Part shown: piece by piece, positions 41,791 through 51,665 of the stretch | Layout: every line of letters begins with the position of its first letter | Numbering within the stretch: the first letter of the stretch is position 1 | Assembly (NCBI GenBank): GCA_016709675.1 | Contig: JADJMH010000005.1 | Span: 124,001-188,000 of the forward strand | From: Candidatus Accumulibacter proximus | Lineage (GTDB): Bacteria > Pseudomonadota > Gammaproteobacteria > Burkholderiales > Rhodocyclaceae | Direction of reading: 5' to 3' | Length of the DNA stretch: 64,000 bases | Made by a program: the position numbers and the translations under genes | Notes under the pieces: model-generated | What the model saw: only the letters and a program-made list of their open reading frames with translations | Told to the model about the DNA's origin: nothing | The model's database searches: none

Positions 41791-43295
41791 GTGCCCGGAG
41801 CATGCTGGCGCGCCACGACACGACCAGTGACACTCTGGCGCGCCTGGACGCTCTCGGCGTCGTTGCCAGCAGCGTCAGCGACGATAGCCGCCAGGTCCTT
41901 CCCGGTGACCTGTTTCTGGCCTATCCAGGCGATGTCGCCGATGGCCGTCACTACATCGCCGAAGCCATTGCCAATGGTGCTGCTGCGGTTCTCTGGGAGG
42001 CAGGCGCCGCCGGATCGGCTGCCTTCATCTGGCGCAGCGAATGGCGGATTGCCAATCTGCCGGTCAACGGTCTCCGCGAATTGTGCGGCCCGCTGGCGCA
42101 CGCCGTCTGGGGGCGCCCGAGTGAGCGTCTGTCGCTGGTGGCCGTCACCGGTACCAACGGCAAGACCACCGTCACGCATTGGATCGGCATGACCCACCCC
42201 CGGCCATGCGCGATCATCGGCACGCTGGGCGCCGGTTTGCCCGGTCAGTTGGTCGAAACCGGCTTCACGACGCCGGCGGCGACGACGTTGATGCGCTACC
42301 TTGCGGCCTTTGCCCACAGGGAAGCCCAGGCGTGTGCGCTCGAGGCGAGTTCGATCGGCATCGCCGAAGGACGCCTCGACGGGGCTCGGATTGACATCGC
42401 GGTGTTCACCAATCTGACTCGTGACCATCTTGACTATCACCGGGACATGGCGGAATACGCACGGGCCAAGGCGAATTTGTTTACCTGGCGGCGCCTGCGC
42501 CTGGCAGTGGTCAATCTTGACGACCCCTTCGGGCGTGAAATCGCCGCGCTCAGTACGGCAGCCAAGGTGGTTGGCTATACGCAGCAGGACATGCCCGATG
42601 ATCGACAGGGCACGATCCGTGCCGAAAATATCGAGGAATCGATTGACGGGTTGCGTTTCCGTCTCTGCGCTGCGAGCGGCCGCGCCCAGATCGAGACCCG
42701 TTTGCTTGGTCGCTACAACGTCTCCAATCTGCTTGCCGTGGCCGCGGTGCTGCTTGACGCCGGCCTGACTCCGAAGGCAGTCGCCGAGCGCTTTGCCGGC
42801 TTGACTCCGCCGGCGGGCCGCCTGGAGAAGATCGGGGGCGACAACGAACCACTGGTGGTGGTTGATTATGCGCATACGCCGGACGCACTGGCGAGTGCCC
42901 TGCGCGCGCTCCGGCCGGTGGCCTGCGCGCGGGGTGCCGGCCTCACCGCCATTTTTGGTTGCGGCGGTGACCGCGACCGCGGCAAGCGCCCGTTGATGGG
43001 AGAGGTCGCGACAAGTCATGCCGATCGCGTCGTGTTGACCAGTGACAACCCGCGCAGTGAGGATCCGCAGGCGATCCTTGACGACATTCGAGCCGCTGCG
43101 CCGACCGCCGAGATGATCGTCGATCGCAGCGAAGCGATTCGCCGTACCGTGCTTTCGGCACATCCGGCGGAGGTGATGTTGCTTGCCGGCAAGGGACACG
43201 AGTCGTATCAGGAGATTGCCGGTGTACGGCGGCCATTTTCAGACGTCGAGCAGGCGCGTGCGGCCTTGGGCGCCCGTCGGGAGATGGCCGCGTGA
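41787..43295 (+). CDS. murE: UDP-MurNAc-L-Ala-D-Glu:meso-DAP ligase MurE
   Basis: This cytoplasmic ATP-dependent Mur ligase of 502 residues adds the third amino acid to the peptidoglycan precursor. The P-loop is TGTNGKTT at 121-128, and DNPRSEDP in the C-terminal domain is the meso-diaminopimelate-specific motif, so the wall is A1-gamma type as in other Gram-negatives. Other Mur marks are FTNLTRDHLDYHRDM and VVDYAHTPDALASALRAL. The start is GTG, overlapping ftsI by four bases; murF follows with another four-base overlap. Confidence 0.98.
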   Translation: MSARSMLARHDTTSDTLARLDALGVVASSVSDDSRQVLPGDLFLAYPGDVADGRHYIAEAIANGAAAVLWEAGAAGSAAFIWRSEWRIANLPVNGLRELCGPLAHAVWGRPSERLSLVAVTGTNGKTTVTHWIGMTHPRPCAIIGTLGAGLPGQLVETGFTTPAATTLMRYLAAFAHREAQACALEASSIGIAEGRLDGARIDIAVFTNLTRDHLDYHRDMAEYARAKANLFTWRRLRLAVVNLDDPFGREIAALSTAAKVVGYTQQDMPDDRQGTIRAENIEESIDGLRFRLCAASGRAQIETRLLGRYNVSNLLAVAAVLLDAGLTPKAVAERFAGLTPPAGRLEKIGGDNEPLVVVDYAHTPDALASALRALRPVACARGAGLTAIFGCGGDRDRGKRPLMGEVATSHADRVVLTSDNPRSEDPQAILDDIRAAAPTAEMIVDRSEAIRRTVLSAHPAEVMLLAGKGHESYQEIAGVRRPFSDVEQARAALGARREMAA

Positions 43296-44671
43296 GCCCC
43301 ATGATGGACCTGCTCAGTGCCGCACGCGCCATGGCTGGCAAGCTTGCCGGCGACAACCTGAGCTTCTGCGGCGTGTCGACCGACAGCCGAACCATTGGGG
43401 CCGGCGAGCTGTTCCTTGCCCTGCGCGGTGAGAATTTTGATGGTCACCACTACGTCGCGGTGGCCCAGGCGCGTGGCGCGGCCGCTGCGGTGGTGGCGGC
43501 AGACGCAGCGGACGGACTGTCCTCGCTTGGTCTGCCCCTGATCCTGGTCGACGAGACGCGGCTGGCACTGGGGGCGCTTGCCGCCGACTGGCGCAGCCGG
43601 TTCACGCTGCCGGTGATCGCCGTGACCGGCAGCAACGGCAAGACGACGACCAAGGAGATGATCGCCAGCATCCTGAAAGCCGCTTTCGGTGAAGCGGTGT
43701 TGTCAACCGCGGGCAACTATAACAACGACATCGGCCTGCCACTGACCCTGCTCAGGCTGAATGCCGGCCATCGTGCAGCGATCATCGAGATGGGCATGAA
43801 CCATCCCGGCGAAATCGCCTATCTGGCGGGCATCGCCCGCCCCGCTGTGGCCGTGGTGACCAATGCGCAGCGTGCTCATCTGGCCGGGATGGGTTCGCTG
43901 GAAGCGATAGCCCGCGAGAAGGGCAGCATCTACTCCGGTCTGGATGAGCATGGTATTGCAGTGTTCAATGCCGATGATCCCTGGGCCGATCTGTGGCGGG
44001 CGCAGAGCCGCGGGCTGGGCGTGATGACTTTCGGCTTCGAACAGCCGGCCGACGTCAGCGGCAAGGCTTATCTGCATGGCCTCGAAAGCCGCCTCAGCGT
44101 CGTCGCGGCGGGCGGCCAGTTTGAAGTGTTGCTGGCCTTGCCCGGTCAGCACAACGCGCGCAACGCCCTGGCTGCCGCTGCCGCCTGTCTGGCGGCCGGT
44201 GTTTCGCTGACTGCAGTGCAGGCCGGCCTGGCCAGTTTCCGTGGTCTCAAGGGCCGCCTGCAGCGGCGAGCCGCCGTGCATGGTTCGGTGCTGCTTGACG
44301 ACACTTACAACGCCAATCCCGACTCGGTGCGCGCCGGCATCGATGTGCTGGCGGCGACGATCGGCAGGAAGGTGCTGGTACTCGGGGACATGGGCGAGAT
44401 CGGCGAGATGAGCGGCCAGTTCCATGACGAGATCGGTGGCTATGCAAAAAGCCAGGGTGTCGATCGCCTGTTGGCGTTGGGTGACGCCAGTGCTCTCGCT
44501 GCCCACAATTTTGGTGCCGGTGGCGAGCACTATACCAACATGGACAAGCTGATCGCGGCGCTGACTGCCGAACTCACCCCGGAGACAACAGTTCTCGTCA
44601 AGGGCTCACGGTTCATGCGCATGGAACGGGTTGCTGAGGCCATCAGCCTGCCATCCGAGGGGAGCGAGTAA
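43292..44671 (+). CDS. murF: UDP-MurNAc-tripeptide:D-Ala-D-Ala ligase MurF
   Basis: MurF (459 residues) adds D-alanyl-D-alanine to the UDP-MurNAc tripeptide, completing the cytoplasmic precursor. The P-loop TGSNGKTT is at 112-119, followed by NYNNDIGLPLTLLRL, MGMNHPGEIAYLA and the C-terminal LLDDTYNANPDSVRAGIDVL and VLVLGDMGEIGE motifs. The annotated start is GTG 43292, overlapping murE; ATG 43301 (MMDLLSAAR) would also serve. mraY starts at the last base of the stop codon. Confidence 0.98.
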   Translation: MSPMMDLLSAARAMAGKLAGDNLSFCGVSTDSRTIGAGELFLALRGENFDGHHYVAVAQARGAAAAVVAADAADGLSSLGLPLILVDETRLALGALAADWRSRFTLPVIAVTGSNGKTTTKEMIASILKAAFGEAVLSTAGNYNNDIGLPLTLLRLNAGHRAAIIEMGMNHPGEIAYLAGIARPAVAVVTNAQRAHLAGMGSLEAIAREKGSIYSGLDEHGIAVFNADDPWADLWRAQSRGLGVMTFGFEQPADVSGKAYLHGLESRLSVVAAGGQFEVLLALPGQHNARNALAAAAACLAAGVSLTAVQAGLASFRGLKGRLQRRAAVHGSVLLDDTYNANPDSVRAGIDVLAATIGRKVLVLGDMGEIGEMSGQFHDEIGGYAKSQGVDRLLALGDASALAAHNFGAGGEHYTNMDKLIAALTAELTPETTVLVKGSRFMRMERVAEAISLPSEGSE

Positions 44672-45759
44672 TGTTGCTGCTGCTGGCCCAATGGTTGGCA
44701 CAGGACGTGCGGGCGTTCAACGTTTTCAGTTATATCACCCTGCGGACGGTGCTTGCGGCGATGACCGCGTTGATCATTTCCTTTGTCGCCGGACCGCGCG
44801 TGATCCGCTGGCTGGCGGCAAAGAAGATCGGCCAGGCGGTGCGGCACGATGGTCCGGAGACACACCTGATCAAGTCCGGGACGCCGACCATGGGCGGCGC
44901 GCTGATCCTGATCGCGATCATCATCACCACGCTGCTGTGGGGCGATCTCGGCAATCGTTACGTCTGGGTAGTGCTGATTGTCACCGTGGGTTTCGGCAGC
45001 ATCGGCTGGTACGACGACTGGCAGAAAGTCGTCAATCGCGATCCGCGGGGCTTACCGGCACGCTGGAAGTATTTCTGGCAATCGGCGATCGGTCTGCTGG
45101 TCGCGCTGTACCTTGGCCTCAGCGCAAGCGGGCCGGCACAGCTCGAGTTGATCGTTCCCTTTTTCAAGACCGTCTCCTATCCGTTGGGGGTCATCGGCTT
45201 TGTCGTCCTGAGCTATCTTGTCGTCGTTGGCACGAGCAATGCCGTCAATCTGACCGACGGCCTCGACGGCCTGGCGATCATGCCGACAGTGATGATCGCC
45301 GCAGCTCTGGCCATTTTCGCCTACGTCGCGGGTAATGCGGTCTATGCCAAGTACCTGTTCCTGCCGTACATTCCAGGGGCTGGCGAACTCGCCATCCTGC
45401 TCGGCGCAATGGCTGGTGCCGGACTTGGCTTCCTGTGGTTCAACGCCTATCCGGCGGAAGTGTTCATGGGCGATGTCGGCGCGCTGGCGCTTGGCGCAGC
45501 TCTCGGCACCGTCGCGATCATCGTCCGGCAGGAGATCGTGCTGGCGATCATGGGCGGCATTTTCGTTGCCGAGACACTGTCGGTGGCCGCCCAGGTGATC
45601 TACTACAAGCTGACGGGTGGCCGGCGGATCTTCCGAATGGCGCCGCTGCATCACCATTTCGAACTGGGCGGCTGGAAAGAGACACAGGTTGTCGTCCGTT
45701 TCTGGATCATCACCATCATGCTGGTGCTGGTCGGTCTGTCCACCCTGAAGTTGCGTTGA
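44671..45759 (+). CDS. mraY: Phospho-MurNAc-pentapeptide translocase MraY
   Basis: This 362-residue inner-membrane enzyme with about ten helices transfers phospho-MurNAc-pentapeptide to undecaprenyl phosphate, forming lipid I. Conserved cytoplasmic loops carry the catalytic acidic residues: TPTMGGALILIAI, YDDWQKVVNRDPRGL, NAVNLTDGLDGLAIMP, the MGDVGALALGA loop and the PLHHHFELGGWKETQVV C-terminal motif. It starts on the TAATG of the murF stop and is followed one base later by murD. Confidence 0.98.
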   Translation: MLLLLAQWLAQDVRAFNVFSYITLRTVLAAMTALIISFVAGPRVIRWLAAKKIGQAVRHDGPETHLIKSGTPTMGGALILIAIIITTLLWGDLGNRYVWVVLIVTVGFGSIGWYDDWQKVVNRDPRGLPARWKYFWQSAIGLLVALYLGLSASGPAQLELIVPFFKTVSYPLGVIGFVVLSYLVVVGTSNAVNLTDGLDGLAIMPTVMIAAALAIFAYVAGNAVYAKYLFLPYIPGAGELAILLGAMAGAGLGFLWFNAYPAEVFMGDVGALALGAALGTVAIIVRQEIVLAIMGGIFVAETLSVAAQVIYYKLTGGRRIFRMAPLHHHFELGGWKETQVVVRFWIITIMLVLVGLSTLKLR

Positions 45760-45760
45760 C

Positions 45761-47128
45761 ATGGACCTCAAGGGAAAATTGACCCTGGTCCTGGGCCTTG
45801 GCCAAAGCGGGCTGGCGGTGGCCAGGTGGCTAGCGCGCCAGGGGGCGACCGTACGCGTGGCCGATAGTCGTCGTCTGCCGCCGCAGGTCGACGCGCTACG
45901 TTGCACTGTCCCGGAAGCGGTTCTGTTCGCTGGTCCGTTTGCGCCGGAAGCGCTTGCCGGGGTCGATCTGATCACCATTTCTCCGGGCGTGCCGTTGCAG
46001 GAGCCGTTGGTTCAGCAGGCTCTTGCGCAAGGCATGCCAGTCGTCTCCGAGATCGAACTTTTCGCCTGGGGTCTCCGCCAGCATTCACCGCAGGCGCAGG
46101 TGATCGCGATTACCGGCAGCAATGGCAAGACCACTACCACCGCGCTCACCGGTGTCCTCTGTCGCGCTGCCGGTCGCCGAACCGGCGTCGCAGGAAACAT
46201 CGGCCCGGCAGCGCTGGACGCCTTGATGGGCGCGATCGACGGCAACGACCTGCCGGCAATCTGGGTTCTGGAACTGTCGAGTTTCCAGCTTGAAGCGACG
46301 CACACGCTGCAGCCCGATGCGGCGACCGTGCTCAACATCAGCGAGGATCATCTTGACCGCCATGCGGACATGGATGATTACGCTGCTAGCAAGGCGCGCG
46401 TCTTCCAGGGGCGGGGCGTGCAGGTTCTCAATCGCGACGATATACGCAGTATGGCGGCTGCTCGCCAAGGACGAACGGTCGTGACCTTCGGCCTCAACCC
46501 ACCACCGCGTCAGTGTGATTATGGCCTCGAGGACGGCCGCATCATGTGCGGCAGCGACGAGCTGATCCCGCTTGCCGAGCTGAAGCTGGTCGGTCGTCAT
46601 AACGCAGGCAATGCGATGGCGGCTCTGGCCCTCTGTCAGGCGGTGGGTATAGATCCACATTCGGTGCTGCCCGCCCTGGCGAACTTCCGTGGTCTGGCGC
46701 ACCGGGTCGAGTGGGTCGCCGAGATCAATCGCGTCGCCTACTTCGACGACTCGAAGGGGACCAATGTCGGTGCCACTCTGGCGGCGCTCCAGGGGCTCGG
46801 CCGCCGGCTCGCGATCATTCTCGGTGGCGACGGCAAGGGACAGGACTTCGCGCCTTTGCGCGGCGCCATTGAGCAGCATGCACGGGCCGTGGCGCTGATC
46901 GGGCGTGACGCGTCGGCGATCGCCGCTGTCCTCGAGGGCTGCAGCGTACCGATGCGCTTTTGCGCCGACATGGCGGAAGCGGTTCGCTGGTGTGCCGCGC
47001 AGACGCAGACCGGTGACGCCGTGCTGCTTTCGCCGGCCTGCGCCAGCATGGACATGTATCGTGACTACGCCCATCGCGCCGAAGCATTCGTCGCTGCCGT
47101 TCGCGGTATCGAAAGGGAGGCCGCCTGA
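45761..47128 (+). CDS. murD: UDP-MurNAc-L-alanine:D-glutamate ligase MurD
   Basis: MurD (455 residues) adds D-glutamate to UDP-MurNAc-L-Ala in the cytoplasm. The N-terminal Rossmann-like domain has LVLGLGQSGLAVARWLARQG, the P-loop TGSNGKTT lies at 118-125, and later marks are LNISEDHLDRHADMDDYAAS, GLAHRVEWVAEINRVAYFDD and LLSPACASMDMYRDYAHRAE. It lies between mraY and ftsW; the ftsW ATG overlaps its stop codon by one base. Confidence 0.98.
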   Translation: MDLKGKLTLVLGLGQSGLAVARWLARQGATVRVADSRRLPPQVDALRCTVPEAVLFAGPFAPEALAGVDLITISPGVPLQEPLVQQALAQGMPVVSEIELFAWGLRQHSPQAQVIAITGSNGKTTTTALTGVLCRAAGRRTGVAGNIGPAALDALMGAIDGNDLPAIWVLELSSFQLEATHTLQPDAATVLNISEDHLDRHADMDDYAASKARVFQGRGVQVLNRDDIRSMAAARQGRTVVTFGLNPPPRQCDYGLEDGRIMCGSDELIPLAELKLVGRHNAGNAMAALALCQAVGIDPHSVLPALANFRGLAHRVEWVAEINRVAYFDDSKGTNVGATLAALQGLGRRLAIILGGDGKGQDFAPLRGAIEQHARAVALIGRDASAIAAVLEGCSVPMRFCADMAEAVRWCAAQTQTGDAVLLSPACASMDMYRDYAHRAEAFVAAVRGIEREAA

Positions 47129-48288
47129 TGCTGCGAACGCTTGATATGCCGCGCCGCCTGCCTTCGGAAATCGACCTGGCGCTTCTCTGGAGCACCCTGC
47201 TGCTGCTGGTGATCGGCATGGTCATGGTCTATTCGGCCTCGATGGCGACTGCCGAGGCCGGGCGTGCGACCGGCAATCAGTCGACCTACTTCCTGCTTCG
47301 CCATGCCGCCTTTCTGATCATCGCGCTGGTCGCTGCCAGCATTGCCTTTCAGATCCCGTTGACGACCTGGCAGCGCTGGTCGCCGTGGCTGTTCGTCGGC
47401 GGCTCCGTGCTGCTGGCGCTGGTGCTGGTTCCCGGTGTCGGCCGCGAAGTCAACGGGGCACGCCGCTGGCTTTCTCTCGGCATTGTCAATCTGCAGCCCT
47501 CCGAGTTGATGAAACTGTTTGCCGTCCTCTACGCGGCCGATTACACGGCACGCAAGATGCCGCACATGCATGATCTGAAGAAGGCCTTCCTGCCGCTGGC
47601 CAGCGCGATGGTCGCTGTCGGCATTCTGTTGCTGAAGGAACCGGACTTTGGTGCCTTCGTGGTGATCATCTCGATCGCCATGGGGATTCTCTTTCTCGGC
47701 GGCATGCGCGCGCGCTTGTTTGTCGTCCTGATCCTCGTGCTGGCCGCTGCCTTCGCCGCGCTGATCATCTTCTCACCCTATCGACGCGATCGCATCTTCG
47801 GCTTCATGGATCCGTGGGCGGATGCCTTTGGTCGCGGCTACCAGCTCTCGCATGCGCTGATCGCCTTTGGTCGTGGCGAGCTGTTCGGCGTTGGCCTGGG
47901 GGCGAGTGTCGAAAAGCTGTTCTACCTGCCCGAGGCGCATACCGACTTCCTGCTGGCGGTGATTGCCGAAGAGCTAGGCTTTTTCGGCGTGCTTCTGGTC
48001 ATCGTATTGTTCGGTCTGTTGATCCAGCGGGCCTTCGCCATCGGCCGTCAGGCAGTCAGCCTCGAGCGACTCTATTCGGCGTTGGTGGCGCAGGGGATTG
48101 GCGTCTGGCTGGGCGTGCAGGGCTTCATCAACATGGGCGTGAACATGGGCCTTCTGCCCACCAAGGGCCTGACCCTGCCGCTGATGAGCTTCGGCGGTTC
48201 CGGCATTCTGGCAAATTGCGTGGCGTTGGCGGTCCTGCTGCGCATCGATTGGGAAAATCGCCAGTTGATGCGCGGAGCAAAAGTATGA
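47128..48288 (+). CDS. ftsW: Septal peptidoglycan polymerase FtsW
   Basis: This 386-residue SEDS-family glycosyltransferase has ten membrane helices and polymerises septal glycan in complex with FtsI. Family motifs include NGARRWLSLGIVNLQPSELM, the GVGLGASVEKLFYLPEAHTD loop with the catalytic Asp region, and FINMGVNMGLLPTKGLTLPL then SFGGSGILANC. Position between murD and murG and co-occurrence with ftsI separate it from RodA. The stop overlaps murG by four bases. Confidence 0.97.
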   Translation: MLRTLDMPRRLPSEIDLALLWSTLLLLVIGMVMVYSASMATAEAGRATGNQSTYFLLRHAAFLIIALVAASIAFQIPLTTWQRWSPWLFVGGSVLLALVLVPGVGREVNGARRWLSLGIVNLQPSELMKLFAVLYAADYTARKMPHMHDLKKAFLPLASAMVAVGILLLKEPDFGAFVVIISIAMGILFLGGMRARLFVVLILVLAAAFAALIIFSPYRRDRIFGFMDPWADAFGRGYQLSHALIAFGRGELFGVGLGASVEKLFYLPEAHTDFLLAVIAEELGFFGVLLVIVLFGLLIQRAFAIGRQAVSLERLYSALVAQGIGVWLGVQGFINMGVNMGLLPTKGLTLPLMSFGGSGILANCVALAVLLRIDWENRQLMRGAKV

Positions 48289-49340
48289 GGACGCTACTGG
48301 TCATGGCCGGTGGAACCGGTGGCCATGTTTTCCCCGGTCTGGCGGTCGCCGACCTGCTGAAGAGCCGCGACTGGCGGGTCGTCTGGATGGGAGCGCCGGA
48401 TGGGATGGAAGCGAAGCTGGTTCCCGCGCGTGGCTACGAAATGGCCTGGGTTCGCTTCGCTGCGCTGCGTGGCAAGGGCCTGCTGCGCAAGCTGCTGCTG
48501 CCTTTCCACCTGCTGGCTGCCTGCTGGCAGGCGCGGCGCGAAATTCGCCGGGTGAGGCCGGACGTGGTTCTCGGGATGGGCGGCTACGTCAGCTTCCCTG
48601 GCGGCATGATGGCTGCGCTCCTGGGCTGCCCGTTGATCATCCACGAGCAGAACTCGATTGCTGGCCTGGCCAACCGGGTACTTGCCAGATTTGCCAGGCG
48701 GGTTGCCTGCGGCTTTCCAAATGCCTTGCCAAGCGGGGTTTGGGTTGGCAATCCGCTGCGCCCGGAGATGAACCGGTTGCCGGCGCCGGCGCAACGTCTG
48801 GCCGGTCGCGAAGCACCGATGCACCTGCTGGTTCTCGGTGGCAGTCAGGGTGCGGCTGCGCTCAACGAGATTGTTCCGCGGGGCCTGGCTCTGATCAGCG
48901 ACGAGGAGCGGCCGCTGGTGGTACATCAGGCTGGCGAGAAGCATCTGGCGCAACTGCGGCAGAACTACGAAGGCGCGGGCGTGCAGGCGCACTGCGCAGC
49001 TTTCATCGAAGATATGGCGGGTGCCTACGAATGGGCAGACCTGGTCATCTGTCGCGCCGGAGCGCTGACCATCGCAGAATTGGCAGCCGCTGGCGTGGCC
49101 AGCGTACTGGTGCCCTTTCCGTACGCGGTGGACGATCATCAGACGCTCAACGCCAACTTCCTGTCGCTGGCCGGTGCAGCGACGCTGCTGCCGCAGGAAC
49201 GGATGACCCCGGAATCAATCAGCGAGCTGTGTCGTTACTCGCGTAGTCAGTTGCAGGAAATGTCCGAACGAGCCCGAGAACTGGCCAGGCCGGAGGCAAC
49301 GGCCGAGCTTGCCAGGATGTGTGAGGAGCTTGCCCAGTGA
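48285..49340 (+). CDS. murG: Lipid II synthase MurG
   Basis: This peripheral inner-membrane GT-B glycosyltransferase of 351 residues adds GlcNAc to lipid I to make lipid II. The N-terminal G-loop MAGGTGGHVFPGLA (GGTGGH at 9-14) and the second G-loop LVLGGSQGAAALNEIVP are visible, as are MGGYVSFPGG, HEQNSIAGLANR and the donor-binding ICRAGALTIAELAAAGVASV. The true start is ATG 48285, overlapping ftsW by four bases; murC follows with another four-base overlap. Confidence 0.98.
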   Translation: MRTLLVMAGGTGGHVFPGLAVADLLKSRDWRVVWMGAPDGMEAKLVPARGYEMAWVRFAALRGKGLLRKLLLPFHLLAACWQARREIRRVRPDVVLGMGGYVSFPGGMMAALLGCPLIIHEQNSIAGLANRVLARFARRVACGFPNALPSGVWVGNPLRPEMNRLPAPAQRLAGREAPMHLLVLGGSQGAAALNEIVPRGLALISDEERPLVVHQAGEKHLAQLRQNYEGAGVQAHCAAFIEDMAGAYEWADLVICRAGALTIAELAAAGVASVLVPFPYAVDDHQTLNANFLSLAGAATLLPQERMTPESISELCRYSRSQLQEMSERARELARPEATAELARMCEELAQ

Positions 49341-50725
49341 AACACAAAGTCAAGAACATCCACTTCGTCGGTATCGGCGGTTCCGGCATGAGCGGCATTG
49401 CCGAAGTCCTGGCCAACCTTGGTTTTGCGGTCAGCGGCTCGGATCTGGCCGACAACGCGACAACCCGGCATCTCTCTGCTCTCGGCGTGCGCACGATGGT
49501 CGGGCATGCTGCCGAGAACGTCAGTGCTGCCGACGCGGTGGTAGTGTCCTCTGCAGTCAGGCCGGACAATCCCGAAGTCATCGCCGCCCGTGCGCGCAAG
49601 GTTCCCGTGGTGCCGCGGGCACAGATGCTGGCCGAATTGATGCGGCTGAAACAGGGAATCGCTGTCGCCGGAACGCATGGCAAGACGACCACCACCAGTC
49701 TGGTCGCTTCGATTCTCGCCGAGGGCGGCATGGATCCGACGTTCGTCATCGGTGGCCGTCTCAACGCTGCCGGTGCCAACGCCCGCCTCGGTTCGGGCGA
49801 CTTTCTGGTCGCTGAAGCGGATGAGTCCGATGCTTCCTTCCTGCTCCTCTCGCCGGTGATCTCGATCGTTACCAACATCGATGCCGACCACATGGAGACC
49901 TATGGCCATGACTTCAGCCGGCTCAAGCAGGCCTTCGTCGATTTCGTTCAGCGCCTGCCTTTCTACGGGGTGGCGGTGCTCTGTTCTGACGACGGCAACG
50001 TCCGCGAGATCATGCCGCTGGTCAGCAAGCAGATCGTCAGCTACGGTTTCGATTCATCAGCCAACGTCTATGCCGAGAACGTGACCGCGGTTGATGGCCA
50101 GATGCGCTTCGATTGCGTGCGGGTCAACGGAAGCATCAGCCGACTGGGCGTCACCCTCAACCTGCCCGGACGGCACAACGTGCTCAATGCCCTGGCGGCG
50201 ATTGCGGTGGCCAGCGAACTGGGCGTTGCCGACGCGGCGATCGTCAAGGCTCTGGCCGAGTTCCGCGGTGTTGGCCGACGTTTTCAGCGCTACGGCGACC
50301 TGCCACTGCCGAGCGGGGGCCGGTTCACGCTGGTCGACGACTACGGCCATCATCCGGTCGAGATGCGCGCAACGTTGACCGCCGCGCGTGGCGCCTTCCC
50401 TGGCCGCCGTCTGCTGCTCGCCTTCCAGCCGCACCGCTATACCCGCACGCGTGACTGTTTCGATGATTTCGTGAAGGTCCTCAGTGGCGTCGACGCCCTG
50501 GTGCTTGGCGAAGTCTATGCCGCCGGAGAACCTCCCATCGTGGCGGCCGACGGCCGCGCGCTGGCGCGCGCGCTGCGGGTTGCCGGCAAGGTTGAGCCGG
50601 TCTTCGTCGAGGCGGTTGGCGACCTGCCGCAAGCGATTCTAGATGCTGCGCGCGATGGCGATGTGGTAATCACCATGGGCGCCGGATCGATTGGTGCGGT
50701 TCCCGGCAAGCTGGCTGCAGGCTAG
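49337..50725 (+). CDS. murC: UDP-MurNAc:L-alanine ligase MurC
   Basis: MurC (462 residues) begins precursor peptide assembly by adding L-alanine to UDP-MurNAc. It has the N-terminal VGIGGSGMSGIAEVLANLG nucleotide-binding loop, the P-loop GTHGKTTT at 112-119, FLVAEADESDASFL, LVDDYGHHPVEMRATLTAAR and AFQPHRYTRTRDCFDDF. The start is GTG. murB, which often follows murC, is absent here; ddl follows 10 bases after the stop. Confidence 0.98.
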   Translation: MKHKVKNIHFVGIGGSGMSGIAEVLANLGFAVSGSDLADNATTRHLSALGVRTMVGHAAENVSAADAVVVSSAVRPDNPEVIAARARKVPVVPRAQMLAELMRLKQGIAVAGTHGKTTTTSLVASILAEGGMDPTFVIGGRLNAAGANARLGSGDFLVAEADESDASFLLLSPVISIVTNIDADHMETYGHDFSRLKQAFVDFVQRLPFYGVAVLCSDDGNVREIMPLVSKQIVSYGFDSSANVYAENVTAVDGQMRFDCVRVNGSISRLGVTLNLPGRHNVLNALAAIAVASELGVADAAIVKALAEFRGVGRRFQRYGDLPLPSGGRFTLVDDYGHHPVEMRATLTAARGAFPGRRLLLAFQPHRYTRTRDCFDDFVKVLSGVDALVLGEVYAAGEPPIVAADGRALARALRVAGKVEPVFVEAVGDLPQAILDAARDGDVVITMGAGSIGAVPGKLAAG

Positions 50726-50735
50726 GGTGAAGACG

Positions 50736-51662
50736 ATGGACGTCAGGGATTTCGGCAAGGTGGCGGTGCTTTTCGGCGGCCGGTCGGCCGAACGTGAGGT
50801 GTCGCTGAACAGCGGTTCGCGGGTGCTGGCGGCCTTGGCGAGGCAGGGTGTCGATGCCCACGCCTTTGACCCTGCCACGCGCCGACTCGATGAGCTGGCC
50901 GTTTTCGATCGGGCCTTCATCGCCCTGCATGGGCGCCATGGTGAAGATGGGACCATTCAGGGTGTCCTCGAAATGATGGGCATCCCTTACACCGGCAGCG
51001 GCGTCATGGCTTCCGCAGTGGGGATGGACAAATGGCGCAGCAAGTTGCTCTGGCGCGCGGCCGGCCTGCCGGTCCCGGAGTACGTGCTGCTCGACGGCAG
51101 CAGCGACCTTGCGCAAGTGGAAGCAGAACTGGGGCTGCCGCTTTTTGTCAAGCCAGCCTGCGAAGGCTCGTCGATTGGTATCAGCAAAGTCAGGCGGCCA
51201 GGCGAGCTGGGTGCAGCTTATGTGGCGGCGGCAAGACATGACTCACTGGTCATCGCCGAGCGGGCGATTGTTGGCGGCGAGTACACGGTTGCCATTCTCG
51301 GGGACCAGGCGCTGCCGATCATCAAGATCGAGCCCAGCGGCGAGTTCTACGACTACGAGGCCAAGTACCTGCGCGACGATACGGCGTACCTCTGTCCCTG
51401 TGGTCTCCCGGCGGGCCGCGAGAGCGAGCTCCGCCAGCAGGCGCTGGAGGCATTCCGGATCATCGGCGGCCGTGGCTGGGGGCGGGTTGATTTCCTGATG
51501 GACCCCGTAAACGCAGCCGGCGAAGGTCAGGCCTATTTCCTCGAGGTAAACACCTCGCCCGGCATGACCGATCATTCGCTGGTGCCGATGGCAGCACGCG
51601 CGGCAGGCATTTCGTACGAAGAACTGGTGGTGCGTGTGCTCGCGCTTGCCACACTGGGATGA
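50736..51662 (+). CDS. ddl: D-alanine--D-alanine ligase
   Basis: This ATP-grasp enzyme of about 308 residues is of the DdlB type and supplies D-Ala-D-Ala to MurF. Motifs are VLFGGRSAEREVSLNSG, IALHGRHGEDGTIQGVLEMM, KPACEGSSIGISKV and the metal-binding end YFLEVNTSPGMTDHSLVP. I chose ATG 50736, which follows AGGGTGAAG; GTG 50727 and a GTG 45 bases upstream are in frame. It ends four bases before ftsQ. Confidence 0.97.
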   Translation: MDVRDFGKVAVLFGGRSAEREVSLNSGSRVLAALARQGVDAHAFDPATRRLDELAVFDRAFIALHGRHGEDGTIQGVLEMMGIPYTGSGVMASAVGMDKWRSKLLWRAAGLPVPEYVLLDGSSDLAQVEAELGLPLFVKPACEGSSIGISKVRRPGELGAAYVAAARHDSLVIAERAIVGGEYTVAILGDQALPIIKIEPSGEFYDYEAKYLRDDTAYLCPCGLPAGRESELRQQALEAFRIIGGRGWGRVDFLMDPVNAAGEGQAYFLEVNTSPGMTDHSLVPMAARAAGISYEELVVRVLALATLG

Positions 51663-51665
51663 GCG

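Noticed and set aside
50726..50735. Missing murB between murC and ddl considered as a deletion
   Set aside because: murC and ddl are both complete and closely spaced, and many betaproteobacteria carry murB elsewhere, so there is no sign of loss here.
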